Counted from the first letter of the stretch, positions 15,951 through 23,890 are shown. The stretch is DNA of 34,485 nucleotides from an uncultured Phascolarctobacterium sp. (GCA_900552005.1 URXU01000011.1:1-34485); one strand, 5' to 3'. The notes: generated from the letters alone by a model not told the origin. A program made the numbers and translations.

Positions 15951-16050
15951 CTCTCATCTTTCAAGATATACTTGCAGGATTTAGCACCATAACTGATGTT
16001 TGGTTGCCGGACGTCATTGGGCCTGTTCCCTCAGTCACTCTTGATAAGAG
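15951..16050 (-). ncRNA. SAM-I (S-box) riboswitch aptamer
   Basis: On the minus strand the consensus blocks appear in order: CTCTTATCAAGAG, GAGGGA, ACAGGCCCAATGACG, CCGGCAACC, GGTGCTAAATCCTGC and GATGAGAG. P1 pairs 16043-16050 with 15951-15958 (eight pairs, one G-U). S-box RNAs bind S-adenosylmethionine and turn off methionine genes. Together with the terminator at 15913-15937 this is a complete OFF switch for metQ. Confidence 0.96.
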
Positions 16051-16072
16051 CGTGTTTTCAAATTTGAATATT

Positions 16073-16101
16073 ATACTATCTCACAAAAATATATTTGTCA
16101 A
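16073..16101 (-). promoter_or_regulatory. Promoter of the S-box/metQ transcript
   Basis: Perfect TTGACA (16096-16101), a 17-bp spacer and TAGTAT (16073-16078), ending about 22 bases before the aptamer. Confidence 0.75.
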
Positions 16102-16119
16102 ACAATTCTTCTAAAAGTG

Positions 16120-16145
16120 AAAGAGCAGCTTAAAAGCTGCTCTTT
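16120..16145. terminator. Terminator after the fumarase operon
   Basis: AAAGAGCAGCTT (16120-16131) pairs with AAGCTGCTCTTT (16134-16145), a near-continuous palindrome 14 bp after the fumarase beta stop codon. The T-tract on the minus side is interrupted (TTTCACTTTT). Confidence 0.75.
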
Positions 16146-16158
16146 TTTGTATCATTTG

Positions 16159-16728
16159 TTACTTTTCTTTGCTGTATTTGGCAATTCCGACTTTATAAAA
16201 ATCATTACCTTCTGCATCAATGCAGACAATGGCAGGAAAATCCTTAACTTCATAACGGCGGATAGCTTCCGGGCCCAAGTCTTCATACGCAATCATTTCC
16301 TCGCCCTTAATGGACTGGGAAATAACTGCAGCCGCACCGCCAATAGCAACAAAATAAACAGCGCCATGTTTAACGCAGGCATCAATAACTTCCTGGCTGC
16401 GCAAACCTTTACCAATCATGCCACGCATGCCTTGCTCAATCAAAGTAGGAGTATACTTATCCATTCGTCCGCTGGTAGTCGGACCGGCGCTGCCCACTAC
16501 TTCTCCCGGCTTAGTAGGAGAAGGACCAACATAGTAAATAACATTATCAGTCAAATCCAAAGGCAGCTTTTCACCTCTTGCCAAGGCTTCTGTCAGACGT
16601 TTATGAGCAGCGTCACGTGCCGTATAAATAGGTCCGGAAATACGCACTACATCACCGGCATGCAGGCTTTTAACAGTTTCTGCTGTCAGCGGAGTTTTAA
16701 TATATTTGATAACAGCTTGTTCACTCAT
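16159..16728 (-). CDS. Class I fumarate hydratase (Fe-S), beta subunit / C-terminal domain
   Basis: The 189-residue swivelling domain of the two-subunit, oxygen-sensitive fumarase. It forms the active site with the alpha subunit encoded just upstream. Typical segments are HAGDVVRISGPIYTARDAAHKRL, NVIYYVGPSPTKPGEVVGSAGPTTSGRMD, the GMIGKG loop and the AYEDLGPEAIRRYEVKDFPA end. The related L-tartrate dehydratase beta subunit has the same fold, and the malic-enzyme neighbour favours fumarase. AAGGAG precedes the ATG and the gap to the alpha gene is 11 bp. A terminator follows. Confidence 0.92.
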   Translation of the reverse strand: MSEQAVIKYIKTPLTAETVKSLHAGDVVRISGPIYTARDAAHKRLTEALARGEKLPLDLTDNVIYYVGPSPTKPGEVVGSAGPTTSGRMDKYTPTLIEQGMRGMIGKGLRSQEVIDACVKHGAVYFVAIGGAAAVISQSIKGEEMIAYEDLGPEAIRRYEVKDFPAIVCIDAEGNDFYKVGIAKYSKEK

Positions 16729-16739
16729 AATGCTTCTCC

Positions 16740-17585
16740 TTATATTTCAGCTTCTGCACGGCGCGCAGCGTGGCAATTCAGATTTACCGCCACAGGCAGG
16801 CCGCCAATATGCGTTGGCGCATATTCAATATTTACAGCCACTGCCGTAGTACTGCCGCCAAGGCCAGACGGACCAACACCGGTTTTATTTACCAGTTCCA
16901 GCAATTTGCTTTCCAGTTCGGCATATTGAGGATTAGGATTATGCTCGCCTACTTTGCGTGTCAGAGAATATTTCGCCAGCAAAGCAGCCTTTTCCATATT
17001 GCCGCCGATGCCCACACCGACAGTTACCGGCGGACAGGGATTCGGTCCGGCACTACGGACGGTATCAACAACAAATTTAATAACTCCTTCAACGCCGTCA
17101 GCAGGTTTAAGCATTTTCAAAGCGCCCATATTTTCGCTGCCGCAGCCTTTGGGACAAACAGTAACCTTTACCTTTTCGCCAGGTACAATTACCGTATGAA
17201 TAATAGCGGGAGTATTATCATTGGTATTTTTTCTGATAAACAGCGGATCATCAACGGAGGATTTTCGCAAATAACCGTTAACGTAACCATCAGCAACCCC
17301 TGCATGAATGGCGGTATATAAATCTCCGCCTGTAAAATGCACATCCTGACCGATTTCCATGAATACAACTGTCAGACCTGTATCCTGACAAATAGGCACT
17401 GCTTTGCGTTTAGCGAGTTCGGCGTTCTCCACAATGGTGCCAAGAATTTCACGTCCCAAGGGAGACTCTTCCGTATTAATGGCGCCTTTGAGTTTAGCCA
17501 GCATTTCTTCAGGCAGATAATAGCAGGAATCCATGCAAAGTTTGCTTACTACCTTGGTAACCTCACTGACATTTATTTCCCTCAT
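16740..17585 (-). CDS. Class I fumarate hydratase (Fe-S), alpha subunit
   Basis: The catalytic [4Fe-4S] subunit that interconverts fumarate and malate. Of 281 residues, candidate cluster ligands are Cys66 in PICQDTG, Cys144 or Cys148 in VCPKGCGSENMG and Cys184 in PNPCPPVTVGVGIGG. The NTNDNTPAIIHT segment and the KTGVGPSGLGGSTTA C-terminal motif are family hallmarks. The split into separate alpha and beta genes is usual in anaerobes and archaea. It follows malic enzyme by 11 bp, with AAGGAG at the junction, so the three genes form one operon. Confidence 0.93.
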   Translation of the reverse strand: MREINVSEVTKVVSKLCMDSCYYLPEEMLAKLKGAINTEESPLGREILGTIVENAELAKRKAVPICQDTGLTVVFMEIGQDVHFTGGDLYTAIHAGVADGYVNGYLRKSSVDDPLFIRKNTNDNTPAIIHTVIVPGEKVKVTVCPKGCGSENMGALKMLKPADGVEGVIKFVVDTVRSAGPNPCPPVTVGVGIGGNMEKAALLAKYSLTRKVGEHNPNPQYAELESKLLELVNKTGVGPSGLGGSTTAVAVNIEYAPTHIGGLPVAVNLNCHAARRAEAEI

Positions 17586-17596
17586 AATGTTTCTCC

Positions 17597-18823
17597 TTAA
17601 CGACCAACACGTTTCAGAGTATTAGCTCTGATTTCTTCCGGGTCCACAATCTTGCGTGCCAGACCCTTTTCAATGGCTACTTTGGCAACTGCTGCCGCAA
17701 CAGCCGGAGCCACACGCGGATCAAACGGATCGGGAACAACATAATCTTCACGCAAGTCTTTATCATCAATCAGGCCGGCAATAGCGTATACGGCAGCCAC
17801 CTTCATGTCTTCGGTAATAGCTTTTGCACGCACATCAATAGCGCCGCGGAAGACGCCGGGGAATACGCATACATTGTTTACCTGGTTAGGACTGTCGCTG
17901 CGGCCGGTACCTACAACAGCAGCACCAGCTTCTTTAGCCGCTTCGTAGGAGGTTTCCGGTACGGGATTAGCCAGAGCAAAAACGATTGCTTTTTCAGCCA
18001 TGCTGCTGATAATTTCTTTAGTAAAGATATTAGGCGCGGAAACACCGATTAAAACATCAGCGCCTTTGGCTACATCTGCCAGATTGCCCTGTACATGCTC
18101 TTTATTGGTTACGGTAGCCAGATAGGCCTGAATGCGGTCAAGCTGAGCATCAATACCTTCATACAGAGCACCGAAACGATCCACCATGATAACATTTGCT
18201 GCACCCATGCTTACCAGCAAACGTCCGATAGCGCTGCCGGCAGCGCCGCAGCCGTTAACTACGAATTTCGCAGTTTTAATATCCTTCTTTACCAGACGCA
18301 GCGCGCCGATAACTGCGGCCAGGCAGGCAATGGCAGTACCATGCTGGTCATCATGGAAAACAGGAATATCACAAATTTCTTTTAAACGGCATTCAATGTC
18401 ATAGCATTTGGGAGAAGAAATATCTTCCAGATTGATGCCTGCATAGTTAGGCTGCAGACATTTAACAATTTTGATAAATTCTTCAGGATCTTTAGTGTCA
18501 AGACAAACAGGTACGGCATCAACATCCGCAAAGGTTTTAAACAATGCGGCTTTTCCTTCCATTACCGGCATTGCGGCTTCCGGACCAATATCGCCCAGAC
18601 CAAGTACACGGGTACCATCAGTAATTACCGCTACCATATTGCCGCGGCAAGTATATTCAAAAGATAAATCTTTATTCTCTTTAATTACCTTACAGGGTTC
18701 AGCAACACCCGGTGTATAGGCAACTGCCAGATCATGACGATTCTTGATGGGTACCTTGCTGACTACAGCAATTTTACCATTATTATCCAAATGTAATTTT
18801 AAGGATTCTTCACTTAATGTCAT
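17597..18823 (-). CDS. Malic enzyme (oxaloacetate-decarboxylating malate dehydrogenase)
   Basis: Converts malate to pyruvate and CO2 with NAD(P)+, or the reverse. The 408 residues are the short bacterial form lacking a phosphotransacetylase domain. Motifs: AVAYTPGVAEPCKVI, VITDGTRVLGLGDIGPEA, VPVCLDTKDPEEFIKIV, INLEDISSPKCYDIE and VFHDDQHGTAI (metal site), and Rossmann FVNGCGAAGSAIGRLL-like VVNGCGAAGSAIG followed by an acidic VDRFGA, which favours NAD+. CGGAGG precedes the ATG. As first gene before fumarase, it suggests a fumarate-malate-pyruvate route working in either direction. Confidence 0.93.
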   Translation of the reverse strand: MTLSEESLKLHLDNNGKIAVVSKVPIKNRHDLAVAYTPGVAEPCKVIKENKDLSFEYTCRGNMVAVITDGTRVLGLGDIGPEAAMPVMEGKAALFKTFADVDAVPVCLDTKDPEEFIKIVKCLQPNYAGINLEDISSPKCYDIECRLKEICDIPVFHDDQHGTAIACLAAVIGALRLVKKDIKTAKFVVNGCGAAGSAIGRLLVSMGAANVIMVDRFGALYEGIDAQLDRIQAYLATVTNKEHVQGNLADVAKGADVLIGVSAPNIFTKEIISSMAEKAIVFALANPVPETSYEAAKEAGAAVVGTGRSDSPNQVNNVCVFPGVFRGAIDVRAKAITEDMKVAAVYAIAGLIDDKDLREDYVVPDPFDPRVAPAVAAAVAKVAIEKGLARKIVDPEEIRANTLKRVGR

Positions 18824-18848
18824 ACTATATTTCCTCCGAATGTTTTAT

Positions 18849-18892
18849 TTAGTGTATACTAATATTGTAGTTTAATCTTCCGAATAATGCAA
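18849..18892 (-). promoter_or_regulatory. Malic enzyme/fumarase promoter with possible operator
   Basis: TTGCAT (18887-18892), a 17-bp spacer and TACAAT (18864-18869) on the minus strand. An inverted repeat TTAGT-GTAT-ACTAA (18849-18862) lies immediately downstream of the -10 box, over the expected start point, a common repressor position. Support is moderate. Confidence 0.45.
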
Positions 18893-18969
18893 GCAAACAT
18901 CTTGTGAATTTCAAAATTTCTGAAAATATTTTTTAGCAGCTTTATGACATCTATGCCCTGAATTAATTT

Positions 18970-19482
18970 TTAAAAATTAAACAGCATCTTTTCCTGTTCA
19001 ATCTGCAACTTAATAAATTCCACCTGGGGCTTTTTACCTTCCTGTAAAGTAAGTACGGCAAATGATGGCTCAGACCCGCCGCGCGGCTGCACCGGACTCC
19101 CGGGATTAATCAGCAGCGTCTCACCGAACCATTTGCACATGGGCACATGCGTATGTCCGAAAACTACGATATCAGCCTCCAATTTTTTGGCCCACCAGGC
19201 CAGTTCTCCCACCTCCCGGTAATGAAAATAACGGTGTCCGTGAGTCAGCCAGATATTAAAACCCTCCAAAGGAAAAATCTCATCCGGATTTGCCCTGCCG
19301 CTGACACCGTCACAATTTCCGGCTACTTTGATTACTGGCAGAGCGCTGAGATTTTCCAAAAGATTGCCGTCCTGGCTGTAGTCACCGGTATGCAGCCACA
19401 TTTCCACCGGCGGCGCTTCCTGAATTATTTTTCTGATAATCTGCTGCCGTCCGTGAGTATCACCGGTTATTCCTATTCTCAT
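18970..19482 (-). CDS. YfcE/MJ0936-like metallophosphoesterase
   Basis: A 170-residue cytoplasmic calcineurin-like phosphodiesterase. The metal ligand motifs appear in order: GDTHG, HTGDYSQD, VAGNCDG, THGHRY and VFGHTHVP, with PGSPVQPRGGSEPSFAVL as the usual end. The natural substrate is unknown; homologues hydrolyse artificial phosphodiesters. I start at the ATG at 19480-19482 (protein MRIGITGDTHG) with GGAG nine bases upstream; the frame is open to 19503. The start lies inside rdgB (23-bp overlap), a gene order common in Firmicutes. Last gene of the hydantoinase-deacylase-rdgB cluster, with no strong terminator visible behind it. Confidence 0.92.
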   Translation of the reverse strand: MRIGITGDTHGRQQIIRKIIQEAPPVEMWLHTGDYSQDGNLLENLSALPVIKVAGNCDGVSGRANPDEIFPLEGFNIWLTHGHRYFHYREVGELAWWAKKLEADIVVFGHTHVPMCKWFGETLLINPGSPVQPRGGSEPSFAVLTLQEGKKPQVEFIKLQIEQEKMLFNF

Positions 19483-20071
19483 TTTTCTTGCTCCATATTG
19501 CAACCAGTTTGCGGATAGCCTTGCCGCGATGACTTATTTTATTTTTTTCCTGCATGGTGGCCTCGCCCATTCCCTTGTGCAGCTCCGTAGACCAAAACAG
19601 CGGATCGTAGCCAAAACCTTCTGTTCCCAAAGGTTCGTGCAAAAGCATTCCTTCACAGCTGCCATCTGTTTCATACAGCACTTTGCCGTCAGGCTGCACC
19701 ACTGCCAGAGCGCAGCGGAAGCGGCAGGTACGTTTAACCTGAAATTTCATATTATGCAGCAGCAGTTGATTATTTTCTTCGTCAGTTGCTTCTTCACCGG
19801 CATAGCGGGCGCTTCTTACACCGGGAGCGCCTTCCAGAGCCTGCACTTCCAGACCGGAATCATCGGCAATGCACACCATACCGGTCTTTTTGGCATAATA
19901 GGAAGCCTTAAGTTTGGCATTGGCAGCAAAAGTTTTGCCAGTTTCTTCTGGTTCTTCCATTTTCTCAAAATCCGCCAGGCATTTCAGCTGTATCGGCAAA
20001 TCTTTCATCAGTTCCTTAAACTCCTGCAGTTTACCCTGATTATGGGTTGCAATAACTAATTCTTTAATCAA
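19460..20071 (-). CDS. rdgB: dITP/XTP pyrophosphatase (Ham1 family)
   Basis: House-cleaning NTPase that removes dITP, ITP and XTP as monophosphates. The 203 residues match the family length. Motifs: VIATHNQGKLQEFKELM (substrate loop), CIADDSGLEVQALEGAPGVRSARYAG (catalytic Asp-Asp), GFGYDPLFW, and ISHRGKAIRKL near the end. It starts 14 bp after the HDAC-family gene and its 3' end overlaps the phosphoesterase start. Confidence 0.96.
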   Translation of the reverse strand: MIKELVIATHNQGKLQEFKELMKDLPIQLKCLADFEKMEEPEETGKTFAANAKLKASYYAKKTGMVCIADDSGLEVQALEGAPGVRSARYAGEEATDEENNQLLLHNMKFQVKRTCRFRCALAVVQPDGKVLYETDGSCEGMLLHEPLGTEGFGYDPLFWSTELHKGMGEATMQEKNKISHRGKAIRKLVAIWSKKNENRNNR

Positions 20072-20085
20072 TTTGTTGACCTCTC

Positions 20086-21399
20086 TTAAATAGTTTCTAT
20101 CAGACCGTCAGCAATATTTTGTACAAAAACATACTGCCAGCGTCTGCTCTTCTTTTCCCTGAGTGCTTCATCATATGCCTTCTGCCGGCAATGCGCGCAG
20201 GCATAACGGGGCAGGCAGACTATAAAAGCATTCTGGTTGCCGAAGCGTGTGCCTTCGGCCGCAGTCTGAATAGTAAAATAACCACCGCAGCTGCAGTAAT
20301 GCACAGTTTCTACCTGCTGCTCGCGAATTCCTTCTTCATCGTAATAAATTCCTTTCCGGCGCTGCCAGGTGCCGCCGCATTGCTCAAGCAAGCGTTTGCC
20401 TGTTTTCTGCCGCTGGAAATATATCTCTCCCACCTGTTCAATTAATTGATCTACCCGCCTGTTGCAGCGCTCATCCTGTGGGCGCAGCATACTGAGGTCA
20501 GGCTCTACTACCTTACTGTAATCCAAGCCTGCCATAGCCAGAATAATGCCTGTATTAACATAGGGCAAGGCACTTTCAATTGAATAACCGCCCTCAAGCA
20601 CGGCAATATCAGCCTTTAATTTATCAGCCAGCCTGGCGTATCCCTGCGCTGTTACCGACATGGAAGCCAACGGATCTGAAAAATGATTATCCTGCCCGGC
20701 AGAATTAATAATCAGCTCCGGCTGAAAATCTTCCAGAATATGACTGATCAATCCATCATACAGTCTGTGCAAGCCTTCATCACCTGTTCCCGGCAAAAGC
20801 GGCAGGTTAATATTGGTTCCCCAGGCTCCGGGGCTGCCGGCTTCTTCCGGAAAGCCTGTACCCGGATATAAAGTACGCCCATCCTGATGAAATGAGATAT
20901 ACAAAGTATCCGGGTCATGATAAAACACATCCTGCGATCCGTCGCCATGATGAACATCCGTATCGACCACTGCAATACGCCGCAGCTGATATTTGCTGCG
21001 CAGATACTCTACCATAACCGCTTCAATATTTATCGTGCAAAATCCGCGGATACCATGAACCACCCGCATAGCGTGATGTCCCGGAGGACGCACTAACGCG
21101 AAGGCTCGCTCAACTTCCTTACGCATCACTGCGTCAGCAGCTGTCAGACAGCCGCCGGCAGAAGCCAGATGCGCCGGCGTAATCAACCGGGAAATGGCAG
21201 GTACGCCCACATGCGCCCGCTGCAGATCATTAATCTGAGCCAGGCGCGGTCTGTATTCTCTTATTTCCTCACAGTCAAATAATCCTTCTTCCTCCAGCTG
21301 ATCGCGAGTATACAAAAGCCGCTCCTGCCGTTCAGGATGAGCAGGACTGATCATCCAGTCAAAAGCAGGGAAAAATATCAGACCCAATGTGTCCTTCAT
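20086..21399 (-). CDS. Histone-deacetylase-family metal-dependent deacylase with cysteine-rich tail
   Basis: A zinc amidohydrolase of the HDAC / acetylpolyamine amidohydrolase / AcuC superfamily. Catalytic features: VRPPGHHAMR (tandem His), VVDTDVHHGDGSQDVFY (Asp and His metal ligands), SAGQDNHFSDPLASM (third metal Asp) and LEGGYSIES (transition-state Tyr). After about residue 310 the protein extends beyond the catalytic domain with CSCGG and CAHCRQKA pairs about 35 residues apart, suggesting a zinc-ribbon-like tail. Start chosen at the ATG at 21397-21399 with GGGAGG just upstream (437 residues). It overlaps the hydantoinase stop as ATGA. Substrate unknown; acetyl-lysine, acetylpolyamine or another amide are all possible. 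Confidence 0.9.
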   Translation of the reverse strand: MKDTLGLIFFPAFDWMISPAHPERQERLLYTRDQLEEEGLFDCEEIREYRPRLAQINDLQRAHVGVPAISRLITPAHLASAGGCLTAADAVMRKEVERAFALVRPPGHHAMRVVHGIRGFCTINIEAVMVEYLRSKYQLRRIAVVDTDVHHGDGSQDVFYHDPDTLYISFHQDGRTLYPGTGFPEEAGSPGAWGTNINLPLLPGTGDEGLHRLYDGLISHILEDFQPELIINSAGQDNHFSDPLASMSVTAQGYARLADKLKADIAVLEGGYSIESALPYVNTGIILAMAGLDYSKVVEPDLSMLRPQDERCNRRVDQLIEQVGEIYFQRQKTGKRLLEQCGGTWQRRKGIYYDEEGIREQQVETVHYCSCGGYFTIQTAAEGTRFGNQNAFIVCLPRYACAHCRQKAYDEALREKKSRRWQYVFVQNIADGLIETI

Positions 21400-23045
21400 A
21401 ATTCCACCTCCCTGCCGCAAATTTTATGTAAAATGCCTGGTTTCAGCTGCATGCGCAGATTATAGATGTCCCCGGTATCATAATAGCCGTGAATAGTGCG
21501 AAAATGCTCACTGCTGATCAGCTCCGTTTCCTGTCCCGGCAGCTGCCACTTCTCTGCCTGTTCATGAAGCCATTGCTCCAAAATAGCTTCCGCTTTCTTT
21601 TTGTTAAATCCCCTGGGAAGCTGCTGACGTCTGCCGCTTTCGGGAATAATATAAAAGCCGTCCGTTGTATCGGCACGCAGTCCTGCCGAAAGAGTAGGCC
21701 GGGCCAAAGCCGCACCAATGGCATTTGCTACCATAGCGCCTGCAGGAATTTTTACCGGCAAACGCATAGCCTCGCCTACGGCGCGCACCAGTCCCATAGC
21801 TCCTCCGCCTACGCCGATGAGCTGTTCAGGAATAAATTCCGTACCGCGAATAACATCATCCACCGTATAAACCGGCTGCTTGGCCCAAGCGGCAAGCATT
21901 TCCTGAATAACATCAATTATAAGCTCCACTGCGGTCTTTACAATTTTAACAGCCTCTGCCTTTGGTTCTCCGCCAAAAGCAGACAATGCCTGCCATGATT
22001 TTTGCGCATCGCCAAAATTAACGTAGCCCGCTACAATCAAAGCATCCGATAAAGTCGGTGCGCTGCCGCCAACTGCCGCTGCTGGCCCTTCGCGCTGCGG
22101 GCCCACCTGATAACCGCGATCCGTCTTTGTGATGCGGCTGTCACCTCCAATGCCGATACTGCGCATGTGAAAAGAACGTACTGCCGTAGGATAACCATTA
22201 ATTACCGCACCTTTTTTGGCCATCAGCGGCTGTCCCTGCTCCCAGAAAGCAATATCCGTAGTTGTGCCGCCTACATCCAGTGAAATACTGTTCAAATCAG
22301 GCGCAGCCAAAGCTTCAATGCCTAAAACAGAGGCCGCCGGACCGGTAAATACTGCTTCTACCGGCTGGTTAAGAGCTGCATTTAAAGGCAAGGTACCGCC
22401 ATCAGCTTTTAAAATATGTACCGGCGCCGTAATCTGCCGCTGCTTGAGAGCCAAAAGTACCCGCTGACAGAATTTTTCAAACACCTTATAAACAGCTGCG
22501 GCAAAATATGCTGAATTAGTCCGCCTGATAAAATTCAGCTCGCCGCTTAATTCGCTGCCCAGAAAAACCTTCTGATAGCCGCACTTTTTCAGCTCCTGCT
22601 TTAACAGATATTCATTTTGCGGCTCGCGTACAGCAAATTTACCGCTTACCGCGCAGCAGCCGCTGCCCTGTCTGTTCAATAAATCACGGTGCTTAGACCA
22701 GTCAATAGGACTTGTTATCTTACCGCGATGATCAACATAACCGCTGACATAATACGGTTCTACAGGAAATTTACCCCGAACATTCATTCCCGGACCCGTC
22801 ATAACCGCTAAAAATACCGGAGCGATTTTATCTTCTGCCAAAGCATTCGTAACAATTGTACTGGAAATAACTACGCGCTGCAGGCTGCCCGCTGAAATTC
22901 CTGCCAGCACCTTATCTAAAGCCTGCAAAATACTTACCAAGACATCCTCATGCTGTGTAGGTACTTTGGCCTGAGCAATAATTTCCTGCTCGCCGATAAC
23001 TACGGCATCAGTAAAAGTACCGCCAACATCAATTCCCAACAGCAT
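21396..23045 (-). CDS. Hydantoinase/oxoprolinase (HyuA)-family ATP-dependent protein
   Basis: Actin-fold ATPase family of 5-oxoprolinase, N-methylhydantoinase A and acetone carboxylase beta subunits. N-terminal LLGIDVGGTFTDAVVIGE and central SISLDVGGTTTDIAFWEQG are the two phosphate loops. ADGGTLPLNAALNQPVEAVFTGPAASVLG is a strong family segment and LIGVGGGAMGL is the adenosine loop. At about 549 residues it lacks the extended C-terminal region of ~700-residue hydantoinases, and no HyuB partner is adjacent. I use the ATG at 23043-23045 because the AAGGGGGTGA site is well spaced for it; a GTG at 23054 falls within that site. It is translationally coupled to the deacylase. The substrate is unknown. 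Confidence 0.85.
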   Translation of the reverse strand: MLLGIDVGGTFTDAVVIGEQEIIAQAKVPTQHEDVLVSILQALDKVLAGISAGSLQRVVISSTIVTNALAEDKIAPVFLAVMTGPGMNVRGKFPVEPYYVSGYVDHRGKITSPIDWSKHRDLLNRQGSGCCAVSGKFAVREPQNEYLLKQELKKCGYQKVFLGSELSGELNFIRRTNSAYFAAAVYKVFEKFCQRVLLALKQRQITAPVHILKADGGTLPLNAALNQPVEAVFTGPAASVLGIEALAAPDLNSISLDVGGTTTDIAFWEQGQPLMAKKGAVINGYPTAVRSFHMRSIGIGGDSRITKTDRGYQVGPQREGPAAAVGGSAPTLSDALIVAGYVNFGDAQKSWQALSAFGGEPKAEAVKIVKTAVELIIDVIQEMLAAWAKQPVYTVDDVIRGTEFIPEQLIGVGGGAMGLVRAVGEAMRLPVKIPAGAMVANAIGAALARPTLSAGLRADTTDGFYIIPESGRRQQLPRGFNKKKAEAILEQWLHEQAEKWQLPGQETELISSEHFRTIHGYYDTGDIYNLRMQLKPGILHKICGREVEL

Positions 23046-23124
23046 CCGTGTCACCCCCTTTTTTACCGTTTCACATTAAGAACTTTATTAATATTCCCCA
23101 TTAACCTGCCGAATACCTGCCTGA

Positions 23125-23158
23125 AAAAAATAAACTGTATGGCAGATGCCATACAGTT
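23125..23158 (-). terminator. Terminator of the 150-residue secreted protein gene
   Basis: AACTGTATGGC (23133-23143) pairs with GCCATACAGTT (23148-23158) around AGAT. On the minus strand a TTTATTTTTTT tract follows. Confidence 0.88.
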
Positions 23159-23171
23159 CAGCAATTATTTT

Positions 23172-23624
23172 TTAATCGGCTTCATACACGTAGACTACGC
23201 CTCTGCCTGCATTACGCTGCAAAACATAGTAATCCACATCACCTTCACGAATATCTTCATAATCAGCTTTGCTTACCAAATCGTCGCCGACAGCATTCAG
23301 ATATCGTCCGTCAGCCTCCACTCCCTGTACCTGCACGTAGGCACGCTGCTGCGAAAAGCTTAAACGTACGATACCATCGGCACCGGCAGTAGCAGAATGC
23401 TGATAACCATTGCGGTCTACATAACGCAGAACCGCACCGGCCAAAGGCGCTCTGTTTTCATCAACCAATACATATACAAACTGAGCCTGTCCAGGAGTAC
23501 GCTCACGATAAGAAGCTGCTTCATAGGCATCTTTAAAAGGATTATAGCCATCCGCCAGTGCCGGAGCCTGCACAGCAATACTTAACACCATAGCGGCAGC
23601 TAAACCCATCAACAATTTTTTCAT
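23172..23624 (-). CDS. Secreted protein of unknown function
   Basis: 150 residues. Signal peptide 1-24 (MKKLLMGLAAAMVLSIAVQA, then PALA before Asp25). The mature part is rich in beta-strand and tyrosine. FVYVLVDENRAPLAGAVLRY followed by GYQHSATAGADGIVRLSF resembles the prealbumin-like, carboxypeptidase-regulatory type of small beta-sandwich that often decorates surface proteins. This is a weak resemblance only. It is monocistronic with its own promoter (23651-23679), an AAAGGAG site and a terminator. In a diderm it would end up in the periplasm or outside the cell. Confidence 0.8.
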   Translation of the reverse strand: MKKLLMGLAAAMVLSIAVQAPALADGYNPFKDAYEAASYRERTPGQAQFVYVLVDENRAPLAGAVLRYVDRNGYQHSATAGADGIVRLSFSQQRAYVQVQGVEADGRYLNAVGDDLVSKADYEDIREGDVDYYVLQRNAGRGVVYVYEAD

Positions 23625-23650
23625 AGTAACAACTCCTTTCTTATATTTAT

Positions 23651-23679
23651 ATTATACTGAATAAGTATGAAAATAACAA
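23651..23679 (-). promoter_or_regulatory. Promoter of the 150-residue secreted protein gene
   Basis: TTGTTA (23674-23679), a 17-bp spacer and perfect TATAAT (23651-23656) on the minus strand, 26 bp before the ATG. Confidence 0.8.
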
Positions 23680-23700
23680 TAAGCTGCACTCAATGGCTGG

Positions 23701-23835
23701 TCAATAAGAATTTTCTATCCCATCTGATTTCACAATTAATTCAATACTTTGCCCTTCTTCTGTCATAGCTGTATTGTATACTTTAACCATAGCAAGTGAA
23801 CAGCTTGCTAAAACCCTTCCCATCAAATTCATCAT
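23701..23835 (-). CDS. Possible 44-residue protein
   Basis: An ORF between the LysR terminator and the promoter of the secreted protein. The translation starts MMNLMGRVLASCSLAMVKVY and ends IELIVKSDGIENSY. An AGGAAAG lies eight bases upstream of the first ATG (23833-23835), and two further ATGs are possible. The acidic, natural-looking C-terminal part argues for coding. No promoter of its own is visible and I do not recognise the family, so it may be a relic or chance ORF. It fills most of an otherwise gene-free 280-bp stretch. Confidence 0.35.
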   Translation of the reverse strand: MMNLMGRVLASCSLAMVKVYNTAMTEEGQSIELIVKSDGIENSY

Positions 23836-23851
23836 AAACAGCTTTCCTAAA

Positions 23852-23890
23852 GAGAAAACACTCACAACATCCCCTGTGAGTGTTTTTCTC
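23852..23890. terminator. Terminator-like hairpin after the LysR gene
   Basis: ACACTCACA (23858-23866) pairs with TGTGAGTGT (23875-23883). The stem extends through GAGAAA/TTTTCTC with one bulge, around an eight-base loop. It lies 15 bp beyond the LysR stop. The T-tract on the minus side is short. Confidence 0.65.

Noticed and set aside
16117..16929. Plus-strand open frame of 270 codons
   Set aside because: Antisense to both fumarase subunits and starts inside a terminator hairpin; no recognisable protein.
21396..23045. Hydantoinase gene as a truncated pseudogene
   Set aside because: It is shorter than ~700-residue HyuA proteins, but all nucleotide-binding motifs are intact and it is translationally coupled to the next gene, so a short subfamily is more likely.
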